DNA of 64,000 bases, from positions 2,790,001-2,854,000 of the forward strand of contig JAJUBI010000005.1 of NCBI GenBank assembly GCA_022419385.1, read 5' to 3'. How positions within the stretch are numbered: the stretch's first letter is position 1; every line of letters begins with the position of its first letter. This stretch comes from Paraconiothyrium sp. Pb-2020. Its lineage: Eukaryota; Ascomycota; Dothideomycetes; Pleosporales; Didymosphaeriaceae. The notes under the pieces are model-generated. The model worked only from the letters and a program-made list of their open reading frames with translations. It was not told where the DNA came from and did not search any database. The position numbers were made by a program, and so were the translations under genes. Below are positions 47,447 to 58,961 of the stretch, piece by piece.

Positions 47447-49796
47447 ATGGCCGTGCTCTCCAAGTTCGCCCACGCGCGAACCCACCTCAGCGCATCCTCC
47501 CTCAAATCGCTAGTCAATGACTTCACAAGGATCTACTTGCAGCATCGAACGAAGATATCACGCGCCGTATACCTGACACTCTTCGTCGCGCTTATAAACC
47601 GCATCCGGAATGCCATCGCCGAGCAGAAGGCTGCTGCCCTACGTGCGAAAGCCCTCCGCAAAACATCCACATCAAAAGCCGAGGGCGATGCAACAGGAAG
47701 AAAGAAGGTCGAACTCAATCGTGAGTTCTTCAAGAATCTGCTCCGGTTGCTGAGGATATGTATACCAGGATGGCGGAGCAAGGAGTTCCGGCTGTTGATC
47801 AGCCACAGTGTGTTTCTGGTGCTGCGGACTATGATCAGTCTGTATGTGGCCGAGCTGGATGGTAGACTGGTCAGTAGTCTGGTCAGAGGAAAAGGCAAAG
47901 ACTTTCTGTGGGGCTTGGTATGGTGGATGACGGTGGCGGTTCCTGCAACGTTTACAAACTCTATGGTATGTATACTCTGGGGAGCAAAAGGATCTGTATG
48001 GGCGGAGGCTAACGTAGACAGCTGTCATATCACCAATGCAAGCTGTCATTACAGTACCGCACGCGACTCACCAACTACGTCCACAACAAATACCTCTCGC
48101 ACATGACCTTCTACACGCTCTCGGCTCTCGACGACCGGATCAAGAACGCGGACCAGCTCATCACCGTGGACGTCGCCAAGTTTGCAAACAGCTTAGCAGA
48201 ACTGTACTCCAACCTTGCGAAACCTGTTTTGGATATGGTCGTCTACAACTACTCGCTATCCCGGAGCGTTGGCGGTGAAGGTCTCTTCTTCATGTCACTG
48301 CTCGTACAGTTGTCGGCAAACGTAATGCGCGCGCTGACGCCACCTTTTGGCAAGTATGTCGCTGATGAGGCGCGGCTAGAAGGCGAGTTCCGCTTCCAGC
48401 ACTCTCGGTTGATTGACTACAGCGAAGAGGTGGCGTTGTATCATGGACACGAAGCAGAAAAAGACACTCTAGATAAGGGATACTTCACGCTGATAAAGCA
48501 CGTGAACCGGATATTAAGGAGGAGATTCTATCATGGTGTCATGGAGGACTTCGTAATCAAGTATTTTTGGGGAGCATTGGGATTGTTGCTATGCAGTGTA
48601 CCTGTCTTCTTCAAAGTCCCCGGAGCCGGAATAAAGACCATGGGCGATCGGACAGAGAGTGAGTTGTCTTTATCAGCTGCACGAAGATAGACCGCTAATC
48701 GTATGTGCTAGGCTTCGTAACTAATCGTCGCATGCTTCTCATGTCTTCGGACGCCTTCGGACGCGTTATGTTCTCCTACAAAGAAATCACTGAGCTCGCC
48801 GGCTACACCTCGCGCGTATCTACCCTGCTAGATGTCATCGACGACATTCAGGCTGGTCACTTCGAGAAGAAGCTCGTTTCGTCCGCAGACACCGAAGAAA
48901 ACGCCTCTGTGTTGCGCGGTCGTGGAGTAGTCACTGAGGGTGACGACATTATGTTCAAGGACGTCCCCATCGTGAGCCCGAACGGCGACGTCCTCGTCCG
49001 CAAACTCAGCTTTGCCGTAAAACCCGGCGACCACTTACTTATCGTAGGTCCCAACGGCTGTGGCAAGTCTAGCTTGTTCCGCATCTTAGGTGGTCTATGG
49101 CCTGTCTACGGCGGCACTGTAAGAAAGCCGCCGTTTGAAGCTATCTTCTACATCCCGCAACGACCTTATCTGTCTCGCGGCACGCTCCGCCAGCAGATCA
49201 TCTACCCTGACAGTCTACGCGAAATGCGTGACAAAAATATCACGGACGCGGACCTTCTTTCTATATTGGAAGTTGTTGAAATCGAGGGTATTGTCGATCG
49301 ACCTGGCGGCTGGGACGCTGAGCAGGAGTGGACCGATGTGTTGAGTGGAGGGTTGCAGCAGCGGGTTGCAATGGCGAGATTGTTCTATCATCGGCCCCGG
49401 TACGCAATCCTGGATGAGTGTACGAGTAGCGTTACCCTGGAGATCGAGAGGGTGATGTATGAAGAGGCGAAGAGGTAAGCTTCCATTGTTAGCTATCTGA
49501 AGAAGTGCTGATGGGGAGTAGGCTGGGCATCACACTTATGACCGTGAGCCACAGGAGAAGTCTGTGGAAATATCACGAGAAGATACTGCAGTTTGACGGA
49601 CAGGGTGGCTTCGTCTTCACAAAGTTGGACGCCGAGAAAAGATTAGAGTTAGAAGAGTAAGTAATGCCTGCACTCCCCTGGCCTGCATGTCGTACTGATA
49701 TGCCTTCACAGTGAAAAGGATGAGATCGAGTTGCAGCTGCGCGCTGTGCCGAACATCGAGGAGAGGATTAAAGAATTGGAATTGACGTCGCAATGA
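47447..49796 (+). CDS. peroxisomal ABC half-transporter, ABCD/Pxa family
   Basis: A 712-residue half-transporter from exons 47447-47965, 48022-48658, 48712-49474, 49522-49656 and 49712-49796. The N-terminal membrane domain (residues 1-385) has the ABCD-type blocks LYVAELDGRLVSSLV, NYVHNKYLSHMTFYTL and EEVALYHGHEAEK (the EAA-like loop). The nucleotide-binding domain has Walker A GPNGCGKSS at about 497, the Q-loop in IPQRPYLSRGTLR, signature LSGGLQQR at about 594, Walker B YAILDECTS and the H-loop TVSHRRSLW. The end is a charged helix (QLRAVPNIEERIKELE). Relatives (yeast Pxa1/Pxa2, human ABCD1) import long-chain acyl-CoA into peroxisomes as dimers. I could not decide between the Pxa1 and Pxa2 branches from memory, so I give no symbol. 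The length is short of yeast Pxa1/2, as usual for filamentous fungi. Confidence 0.92.
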
Positions 49797-50259
49797 GGCG
49801 CCATTGCAAATGCGGCGCTGTGGTACATGGCGCATCGGCATGAGCGTTTGGGTATGATGTGTATGATTCCGGGTAGGGTAGGGACTCGCTGTGTGCTGTT
49901 GCAAATTCGCTTCCAAGGGCATAGAATAGATGTAACAAAGCCTTGCTTTCCGTGCTCTCATTGTGTCAACGAGAGGCTATTTTGGCTAGATGCCGCATTT
50001 TTGGAAAGAGTGGAAGGCACGCATCTGTCTCGCCTCGCGGCTGCCCACAATTTCCGACAGTGTTTTCTGGGTGCTATCAATCCCATCAATTTTTCTTACC
50101 ACTTGTCTTGACAAGATCCAACTGGTTCTCACCCCCGGGGCCGTCGCGCAATCACGTGTCCAGTCACCCCCAAAACAGGTTGGCGCATCGGCGCGAGCTT
50201 GGACGCGTTGTTTGAGCGTGGTCCTCCGATGTCCCATCTCCCCAACTCCACCCGCAATT
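49797..50259. promoter_or_regulatory. dynactin upstream region
   Basis: About 460 bp between the transporter stop and the dynactin ATG. The frame open upstream of the dynactin start (from 49990) has no in-frame ATG before 50260 that would make a family-like N-terminus. Confidence 0.45.
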
Positions 50260-53200
50260 ATGGCTCCAGCTTTGGATCTGAAAGCTGGCCAGACCGTGGA
50301 GGTCCGACTCGAAAAGCCGAAACCCACCATCCATCGCGGCACGATCCGATACATTGGCGAGGTAGCTGTGCCTGGCCAGGAGGGGATCGAATTTGTTGGC
50401 ATCGAGCTTCCAGGTGCAACAGGAAAGAACGATGGCTCGGTCCAGGGCGAACGTTACTTCCAATGCCCTCCAATGCATGGATTATTTGCAGCGCGCGACA
50501 AGGTCACCAAGATAATTGCACAACCGCGGCCCGCCGCACCTAAACCTGCACCCCCGAAGCCAGCGGCATCCAGCGCAAGACCTCGCCCTTCCAGCGTTGG
50601 CGCCACTCAGGCCACAACACGGCCTGCCAGACTTTCTTCTGTGGGTGCTTCCAAACCGACGACGCTGCAGGCCCGACTCGCCGCAGCTGCGAAGCCGTCT
50701 TCACCCGTGAAGTCGGCAGCTACCGCACGTCCGCCTTCTACGACCCGGCCACCCTCTGCTGCTTTGAGAGCATCCGTAACTCCATCTGCACAGTCAAGAC
50801 GTGTATCAGTCGCCGGCTCATCACAACCCTCTACTACAACTCGCCCCTCTCGCAAACCTTCACTCTCCTCCGCCAGTTCACTCGACACACGCTCTGCAGC
50901 GTCGTCTACGGCCGCTACTGCTGCTACAAAAGCGCCTGCAGAGCGCACTCGACAGATCCCAGAGGCTGAATACCGACGTCTGCAGAAGCAACAGGACGAT
51001 ACCTCTCAGCTGGAAGCTGATGTGCTGAAGCTGCGGACTGAGAATGAAAGATACAAAGAGACTATCTTCCCGAAGCTGAATGAGAAGGTCCAAAAGTATG
51101 GCACCGAAATTTCGAGTTTTAAGGAGGAGATCGCCCACCTCAAAGGCGAGAATGACAAGTTGGAAAAGGCCTTACAAGAACGCGATACAATGGTTGAGTT
51201 AGCTACCATTGACAGAGAAATGGCAGAAGAGCAAAGGGAACAGCTTGAAGCTGAACTCGAGAGCGAGCGTGCCATTGTCGAGGAACTCCGACTAGAACTC
51301 GAAATCAAACAGGAAGAAGCATCCTTCATCGATGACGACATGCCAGAGGACGAGAAGCAGGCTGCTATGCTGCGTCAGGCACAGAACGAGAGAGACCGAT
51401 ACCGAGAAGGTATTGTCAGGCTCCGTGACATGACAAGAGAGCAGATCAAGGACCTCGAGACTCGCAATCGCGAGCTGGAGGCTCAAGTAGCTCACACGGA
51501 AACCGTCGAAGCCGATCTTGCCGCAGCGAAAGACGAAGTTGTCAAGCTCGAAGGTTATGTCTCCGATTTGCGGGAAAGGGTCGACACAAACAACGAGATG
51601 GAGGAGATGAACGAAGAACTCATAGATAAAATTGCGACCCTGGAGGACTCAATCTCGCGCCTTCGACTTGAGCGTAGGGAGCTCTCCACCATGATCGAGG
51701 TCAGCAACGAAACGATTAACGACTATGCGGAACACGCGGACGATTTGGAAGCCGAACTTGAGACCAGGGATTCCCAGCTCGTTGATGTCTCCCGTCAGCG
51801 CGATGCGGTTGAAATCGAAAACGCCGAACTGCAAGACCGTCTATCCAAGTATCAGACGGTCGCCATGGAATTGCAATCCCAGGTTCGTAATCTACGCGCA
51901 GACAAGGCGACAACCGAAGAGGAGGTCAAGGATGTTACTGGACGTTTCAATGAAGTCATGGAACTGCAACGTCGACTTCGCACCGCGGGTGTCAAAGATA
52001 CGAACCGTCACATCGATGCATCACTCCAACAATTGGCGGCGCAAGACGCACAAGAAGAGCGTGATATGATCAAGCACTATCTTACGGAGTCTTCATACGC
52101 CGACTTCCACAGCTCATCGATTCAGGCCTATTTTAGGGCTAAATCGATTAGCTTCAAAGCTGACTTGACTGCGTCTGTCATCCGTACGATTACCACTGAC
52201 CAGTTTGGCGCCGAAAAGGGCCCTGAACAGACCCTAGACGATCTTATTCGGCATGACGTTGTCGGACATTTTGACTACATTCACACATACGCCGAGCAAA
52301 TCTGGATAGCTATGGCGTCTTGCTCGCTGGACGAGTTTGTGAAAGCCGGTCACTTGTTTCAAGAGTTCGAGAGCGTGCTACGCACTGTAGAAGGGTGCAT
52401 GGGGAGTCTAAAGCGCGACGAACTGAATTTGAAGGATTCTCTGGAGTCTGCGCGCGGGTCATAAAACGTCTTGGGGGCGATATACCGTTCGAACAGCTAC
52501 CTCTCCGACGCTCGACCGGATAGCACTATCATCCTACATGTGTCTGTAATTCGAGTTAGTCTGGAACGCATCCGGTCAGTCTTCGATGCTGTCAAGACCT
52601 TCGTCTCGCGCGTGGAGCCCGTCTATGAGAATGTCGAAGACCACGTAGATCTCGATGCGTTCGTGGAAACAGCACAAATGGCCACCGAAGCGCTCAACGT
52701 AGTTACCAAGTTTAGCTCTGCTTTGGGGGCACTTCAGAAGGATGGCCTATACCCCAGCCTGCCCGATGGTATAGACGGCCTCCTTGACATCAACGAATCG
52801 TTAGATCGATTCGCGAATAAGGCGCAAGAAACTACAGTAACGTTCATTCGTCTGGTGTTGAGCAAAGTCGCAAAAGAACCCGAAGGGTTTAACGCCGCCA
52901 TGATGTCCGCTCAACTCGAGACTCTGTTCAAGAAAGGTCTGCTAGGCGAACTGCACGCCTCTGTGAACAATGTTAAGTCACGCGTCGGACAATGGCACGA
53001 ACACGCTTCAATCTTGAACAACTGCGTCGAGGTCCAGCTACAAGCCGCCCCTTGGGTTGTTAAAGCTCAGCAGATTGAGGCCGAGAAAAAGCAATCAATC
53101 GAATCTGAGAAAAAGCTACAGCTCATGACCACCGAGCTTCAGTCCGCATTGCTACAGGTGCGTGAACGACAGGAGACCATCGACACCAAGGAACTCGAGA

Positions 53201-53898
53201 TCGAGCACCTGAAGGCTAGGAACCAGGAGGCTGCTGTGAAGGCCGGCACGATCGAAACGCTGCAGACTGAACTAGAGAAAGCCCGCGCTGAGCGCGAAAT
53301 ATACCGATCCGAGGCCGAGACTTTACGGTCTGAGATCATTCGTCTCGAGCATGAAGGAGTTCCTCGTCAAGACGATGATTCTCATACAGTTCCAGCTACG
53401 CCACAACCTACCCGCGAGCGTCCTGAGGTTGTAGAGGCTCCGCAAACCAATACATCTAGCTCTTTCATCACTCTTGTTAAGGCCCTCACGAAAGAGAACC
53501 AGTGGCTCCGCGAGCGGGAGAGATCAGACATGCTATCGTTCGATATCGGGGCTGTTTTCACTAAGACACGCACCGACCGGGCGGCTTATGTCAAAGCAGA
53601 TGCCCGCAACAAGCAAGCTCTGGCCGCTGAGATGCTAGACATGGCTTTTACCTCACGCCTCATGGGTGTCCAGGGATCAGTGACGCGTCCTCTAGAGATA
53701 TGGACTGATGAGTTGACCGAGTGTGTGAAAGGTGAGGGACTTGTGAATCCCAAGGATAGGCAGCGCAGGGGTGCTCCAGCCTTCCCCCTCACCCTTGCGA
53801 CGGATACGGATCCTCTTGGGTATATTGACGATCTGAGCTTTGTGAATCTGTCGCCGGTGGCCGAGGAGTTCGAGTTCGAGTTCCAGTTAACACCGTGA
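50260..53898 (+). CDS. NIP100: dynactin subunit p150-Glued
   Basis: Exons 50260-52445 and 52497-53898 give 1195 residues. The N-terminal CAP-Gly domain has IHRGTIRYIGEV and the microtubule-binding GKNDGSVQGERYF, then comes a Ser/Pro/Arg-rich linker (residues 90-230) and long coiled coil (about 230-600). A conserved dynactin region around 700-860 includes IRRHDVVGHFDYIH-like residues, and a second coiled coil ends at FVNLSPVAEEFEFE. p150 is the large arm of dynactin, linking dynein to microtubules (Neurospora ro-3, yeast Nip100). An in-frame TAA at 52462-52464 is removed by the 51-nt intron 52446-52496 (donor GTCTGC, acceptor AACAG). The donor is poor, so a pair of compensating indels is the alternative; see findings. 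Confidence 0.85.
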
Positions 53899-55413
53899 TC
53901 TCCGGATAAGCGCCCCAGAGATCTGCACGCGCTATTTGCAATGCGCTTTGGTAGTTGTAGGGACGACGTGGTGTGGTCTTGACACTTGGCGCAATGTGGT
54001 GGCTTTTTCTTTTTGTCTCTGTGTTATTCTCAAGCATAGCGTGGAGTATTCTTGTAGTTCGATACCCCTGGGTGGCATACCACGAGGTTGCCTTCACGTT
54101 CACAATATAATCGATATTAACCTAGATTCTGATCCAAGGACGACCTACCTGAATGTTCACGACGATTGGTAGAAACACTGTTCCTCCAACCTTATTGCCT
54201 GGCGAATCGATCTTCTCCCACGTGAATTTTAGGCGTGCCTTTACCGAATAATATAAAAGAAGAAATTTTTGGCATAAAAAACCTACTTCATAGGTTCGTA
54301 GTTCGGGCTGTTAACTAAGTTCGGTCAACGGGTTCTGTATGGTTCGGAGTCATCTACACGCGGCAACTTGTTGATAAGCAAGACCGAGATTTGTAGTAAG
54401 GTACCCCTTGAAGAGAACATCTTTCGCATCCAAATCTAGTCCTTAGGGCAACGAAAGCCGACTTCGGATGGTTGCAAAAACGCCTTAAGTCATCGGAGGC
54501 CCAAGCAAGGTATCTAATAGTGAACCTAAGCGGCATTGTCTCAACTTCAACTATCGTCCACCTCCTTAGCAGTGACTTCGAAATCTAAATTTAGATGAAA
54601 GACATCCCCAAGAGGTCTCACAGCCGACGAAACAGTCTAGGGTCTGCATCGCTGTGGAGAGCTGTGGGTCCACGAGCAGGAATTGAAAAGAATGTTAACA
54701 GACTGCCTGGTGAATACATCTTGGATATACACTATGCAAGGGCGTATATGTCTGGTCGACTACATTGGCCGATGTGCTTTGACCTGGCAGATTCGGGAAC
54801 CCATCCACCCTACTGATCATGCGCGCGTTTTGCCATCATAAAGCTTCTAGGGAGGAAGGCAACAGGAAGCGGTATCCAAAGGAGGGCGAAGAAGAAGGTC
54901 TCGTCGCAACGACTGCCTCGACACTAGTAGTGTACGTGAATGAACCTAGTTTTCTTTCGGCTAGAACTTTCAGCGCATATGCCATGGACCCAAAGCCGAT
55001 CCATCAGACGTCAGGAATCAGTCGATTTGACCGACATCGCCACTATAAGGGACTTCTTTGGCGACGCCCTGAAGACTCTCTCTTAAGATGTCTGTTAATG
55101 TATTACGCAACTTGTCATTCGATGTATCGCACACATATATTGTACATCCACTCTTCAACGTATTTTCAAGAACCATATGCAATATCCACAGGCATCCTTT
55201 CGCGCCCTGGACCTTCGCTTGCCCTGCTAGATCCAAGCTTAGGCCGCAACCCCTTCGATCAAAGCCATCTCCAACACGAATGCGACCAACGCCAGTAAAT
55301 GCACCCAGCTCTTCACGAATTCGCATCCTACGTGGCCCAGAATCTTTCTAAATTGTTGCTCCGGGGTCATAAGTCAACCCCTCCATCCATGTGCTTCTTC
55401 CGACCGCCTGTGC
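53899..55413. other. intergenic, partly AT-rich, nothing recognised
   Basis: About 1.5 kb. The part at 54230-54600 is visibly richer in A and T than the neighbours and holds no long frame; 54595-55350 has several overlapping short frames on both strands. It may contain a decayed element, but I could not identify one. Confidence 0.45.
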
Positions 55414-55683
55414 TTACAACTCCACCTGTTCCGCCCTCTTCTCAATATAGTAACCCTTGTCCGGCCGTCTCGCAGCGCGCATCTCCTCTTTCGACATTAT
55501 GCGGTCCACTTCTTTCACATCTACCAACTCCTTGATGCGCATTATTTGGCCCGCGATGGATTGGCTGACTGGGTAGTAGACGGTGGTCATGCGCTTCTTT
55601 AGGCCGAGGGCGTGAAGAACACCTTGGACCTTTTTGGGCATGCCGATGCCCGATCTCATCAACGTTATGCGGAAGTAGGCCAT
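55414..55683 (-). CDS. MRPL33: mitochondrial large-subunit ribosomal protein uL30m
   Basis: An intronless 89-residue protein that starts MAYFRITLMRSGIG and continues VLHALGLKKRMTTVYYPV and AGQIMRIKELVDVKEV. This matches the fungal L30/uL30 mitochondrial type (yeast Mrpl33). The short ferredoxin-like L30 domain fills the first 60 residues; the charged rest (KEEMRAARRPDKG) is typical of filamentous fungi. It is a structural part of the mitochondrial 54S subunit near the peptide exit side. The start codon at 55683 matches the family's first residues, with the usual absence of a long presequence. Confidence 0.93.
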   Translation of the reverse strand: MAYFRITLMRSGIGMPKKVQGVLHALGLKKRMTTVYYPVSQSIAGQIMRIKELVDVKEVDRIMSKEEMRAARRPDKGYYIEKRAEQVEL

Positions 55684-57388
55684 TGTAGATTGGTTCCGTG
55701 GGCGGAGGAGCTTTAGGCGGGTGTCAAGGGTGCGGCTTTCGCTGAGGCGGGCGCGATAGGTGTGCGTACGGTCGCAAGGGACACCTTCGTAGTGGTAAGT
55801 TTGGTGTAAGTCAAAGTATTGTAAAATTACGTACGCCCGAAGGTTGCAGTGCTGGCGCCCGGGTAGTTCCGCAGCCTTGAGAAGCTCTTGTTAACTTTTC
55901 GGGCGTCGAAGGAGGTGGAGGCGGGCTATCCCAACTCGGCAAGCGCCTTCCGGAGAAGATGCCGCGCCCGATGTCACGTGCCGTACCTTTCACCTGGGCA
56001 CCTGGGCATTTCTCCTTCTCTTTCCGACAACAATGATCTTATGCGCGGAGTATCGGCAACCCAGTGCCCAGGTATCGGAAAGAATTGGCGGTGAGTGACT
56101 ATGTTGCTGTGCCAGGGGGGCATCATGGCGCCTTATGTCGGTAACCTTCCGTGCCCCATATTGACAGCCCATCCTTGTGCCAGATCTAGAGCCTTTCGCG
56201 TCAACTCGGAAGGCAGCGCTCCGATTGTTGTTGGTGGTTGGGACGCGAGGAGCCGACTTGTACGACATGCCTCGTGCATGCAAACAATCGGAACCCTTGT
56301 ATATGCAACCCATCTTCGGGTCAGCGTACGTATATTCAAGTTCTGGAATAGTGGTCAGATCGGAATCTTCGGTTGGTCTCAGCATGCAGACGATTCGACT
56401 CTTCGCCCGAACGTTTACGCCAGACACTTTATTCGCAATCACAGCGAAGCGTCGATGGTCCTAACAAACCCCCAACCTAAATGTCAGATTCATCTTTTCG
56501 ACTTGTTAGTAACCTCAGGGCCTGGCCATGCCTAGTTCATCTCCAATACATTTCTAAGATCAATTTTCCTATCCTCATCTTCCTTCGAAAGCCACGCACG
56601 GGCACCCGCAGTTCAAGCGCCGGTCACTACTAATAGGATGCAACTCGTATCGAGATACTATGACGCCGATGCCATCAATTTCCCTCTACCTGCTTTAAAC
56701 ATTACCGAAGGATGATACGGTACCTCCTGAGTCATAAACCCGCGGCCTGGGCCTACATGCATCGGCTCCTTTGCATGTAGCTGAAAGTGAGAGCTATGCC
56801 CGTGGCATACTGCGGGACGGATGAGTTAGGGTGCCCTTGTATGCGTACGTCAAACGGATAGGAACACTCCGTGCTAGCCTTGGGTGCTCCGGTTCACAGA
56901 TCTTTCTCTGAACCGAACAACTGTCATTTCGAGATGCTGTTACTTGGATGCGTCGGCTTGATGCATGGTATTCTTCAGGTCTCCCCTTTACCCTCCATAC
57001 TCATTTCGGAAGCGCGCATTTGGCTCGTTTACATGCCGACGGCTTGTGGAGCTACGGTATGGATAGACACATGTCTTCCCATATCAGCAAGAGGGAAACG
57101 ACATGACGAACCTTCCTGTACCGAGCCATAAGCTACTGTTTAAACAGCATCATTCACCGCCAGTTTCCGATCTATGTACTTAAAGGCTTGCTTTGAGCCT
57201 TCAAATCAAGTCTTCGAGTGCTTCTCCTCAACCACCAGCACACAACGACGTTTCCCTTGCAGATCCTCAATATAATAAATTTTTCTTCTAATTGAGGTAG
57301 CTGCTTCTGTATCCTGCTCGTATCGCAAGCACCCGTGTCACAGCAGTTATTTCCGTTCCTTCCCGTGTACTCTCGCCTATCGATCATC
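55684..57388. other. intergenic, nothing recognised except short repeats
   Basis: About 1.7 kb. It includes the uL30m promoter, the CACCTGGG repeat at 55991-56006 and an inverted copy at 56064-56073. Frames of 90-150 codons at 55990-56535 overlap on both strands in three frames and have no family match. Confidence 0.5.
55991..56008. repeat. CACCTGGG x2 repeat, same unit as at 5811
   Basis: Two exact CACCTGGG units plus CA, with the reverse complement GTGCCCAGGT 57 bp downstream at 56064-56073. The unit is the same as in the four-copy run at 5811-5842. Located about 310 bp upstream of the uL30m start. Confidence 0.8.
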
Positions 57389-57993
57389 ATGTCGAGTAAG
57401 CTTGACCTTATGCCTTTCCCACTTCCGTGCTAATTTATCCAGCAATATCCTCTCATCGTGCCTCCCAGTCCTGCCACCAGGCCAATGGATACGACATCGG
57501 CAGCCCCTCAAGCCCCGAAGTGAGCCCCGAATCAATTCCTCCCTTCGTTTACCGAGTCCACCGCAATCGGTCCCAAACCCAGTACGATTTCAGCACTGGT
57601 TTCCGCGCCAAGAACCAAACCACCATCATCAACCAGCTCTTCCATCTCGATCGCTTCGGTCTGGCCCACCTTCACCAGCAAACAAATATCTCTTCTCCGT
57701 TTATTAGCGTTTACCGGAGCCAGGCCCACGCCGAGGAGGTGGCACGCTATTTTGCTAAGCTGTATGATGAAGATACCTATGTTGTCACTATCGATACAAA
57801 TCATCTATCACGTGGTCCCGTCTTCTGGGCGGCAAATTTGCTCAAAGGCCAGGAGCTGACGGCGCCGCAGTTGTGGTTGCATGAGGGGGAGTACTTGTGT
57901 CTGTACCGGATTAGTCCACAGGCTATTCGGGATCAAACGCGGGTGGTGAGGAAGGAGAGCCGGGATTATGGGGTCATCGGTGGTCGTCGTTGA
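57389..57993 (+). CDS. DUF7587-like domain protein
   Basis: A 185-residue protein whose first exon is just 7 nt (57389-57395, Met, Ser and one base) joined to 57443-57993. The body has FVYRVHRNRSQTQYDFSTGF, FRAKNQTTIINQL, the LAHLHQQTNISSPFISVYRS block, YVVTIDTNHLSRGPVF and HEGEYLCLYRISPQAI. This is a widespread Pezizomycotina domain of unknown function, of the type catalogued as DUF7587 and distantly like ADP-ribosyltransferase folds (my inference, from the R/S/H-E arrangement only). No signal peptide or membrane segment. An alternative start without the tiny exon would need a Met inside the domain and lose conserved residues. Confidence 0.75.
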
Positions 57994-58445
57994 GGCAGTC
58001 ATTTCCTGGGATATGATGGAAGAAGAAAGGTGTACCCCGATCAGTAGTTTAGTCGGGTTTGTTTGCCATTGATGAAGGACATTCTCTTTTAGTAATTAAA
58101 TCCTGTCCCTGCGAGGATTTGTCTGCATTACAAGGGCTCGCATAGCTTGCGTTTACATACTGTTTTCGTTTCGCAAAAGCTTGTAACATCTCATACAGGG
58201 CCTCAGAAAGAGGATGATCAGGCGTTGCGTCATGGAATATCTTTTACGAGGAGTGTAAGCAGACTCATCAGCAGGCAGGCTTATGCTCTCACTCTCGGTC
58301 GAAATGTGCTGTTGGTTGCTGTAACATCTTGCTATCCTCATACAGGATTCGCTATATCATATTTCATAAATCGAAGCACGATAATATGGTCTTCTCAATC
58401 CATGTTCGCCAAACTCTGCACGACACTCCGGCCTGCCATGTCCTG
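57994..58445. other. convergent 3' flanks, nothing recognised
   Basis: About 450 bp between two convergent genes. No gene; a plus-strand frame at 58147-58458 resembles nothing. Confidence 0.5.
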
Positions 58446-58961
58446 TCACGTTAGATGATCAGTCGCACCACACAAAGCCCTCAGCCTTTCCCTTACTACA
58501 CCCTCGAGCTCCTCCAGTGTCTTTACGCACACCACCCCAAACTTCTCGCACACGAGCTCGACATTTCCCCTTTTGTAGAAACCTTCCTCACAGCAAACCA
58601 CCGTCTTTCTTCCATATAACGCAGCATACATTCCCAACTCTAAAAGAGTAATCGGGCACATACTCCCCGCTTTGAAACAAACGACTATCACCCCAGCTTT
58701 TTCTGGATGATACATTTCCCACTCGACATTTTCTTTGAAAGGTGCGAACGACACTTCTTCGCGCCAGGTCGAGTCCCAGTCATCGCGGCGCGGATTGAGA
58801 ATCTGAATGGGGAGATCCAGGAGCGTGGCGCTGAGCTTGCTGGCCCAGTTGTCGGTTGGAGATCTCTCTATTGTGCCGAAGAGGATGGCAGAAGGTCTAG
58901 TCAATACAGGGTAAGTAGGTGGGAAGTGAATTGAGGCTCGTTGAAGGGGTTGAATCGTCAT
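58446..58961 (-). CDS. nucleoside 2-deoxyribosyltransferase-like protein
   Basis: An intronless 171-residue protein started at the ATG at 58961; the frame is open another 32 codons upstream but that part is low-complexity. Family blocks are AILFGTIERSPTDNWASKL (nucleotide-binding start), LPIQILNPRRDDWDSTW, KENVEWEMYHPEKAGVIVV and the SMCPITLLELGMYA helix with the probable catalytic Glu in LLELG. This matches the Nuc_deoxyrib_tr_2 group, common in bacteria, phages and fungi, whose members may move deoxyribose between bases or hydrolyse nucleotides. The fungal substrate is unknown. Cytosolic by prediction. Confidence 0.85.
   Translation of the reverse strand: MTIQPLQRASIHFPPTYPVLTRPSAILFGTIERSPTDNWASKLSATLLDLPIQILNPRRDDWDSTWREEVSFAPFKENVEWEMYHPEKAGVIVVCFKAGSMCPITLLELGMYAALYGRKTVVCCEEGFYKRGNVELVCEKFGVVCVKTLEELEGVVRERLRALCGATDHLT

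Noticed and set aside
52462..52464. Dynactin p150 as a pseudogene
   Set aside because: It has only one in-frame stop in 3.6 kb, both flanks are well preserved, and a frame-perfect intron can remove it.
55990..56535. Overlapping frames of 95-150 codons on both strands
   Set aside because: Three frames are open at once and no translation resembles a protein family.
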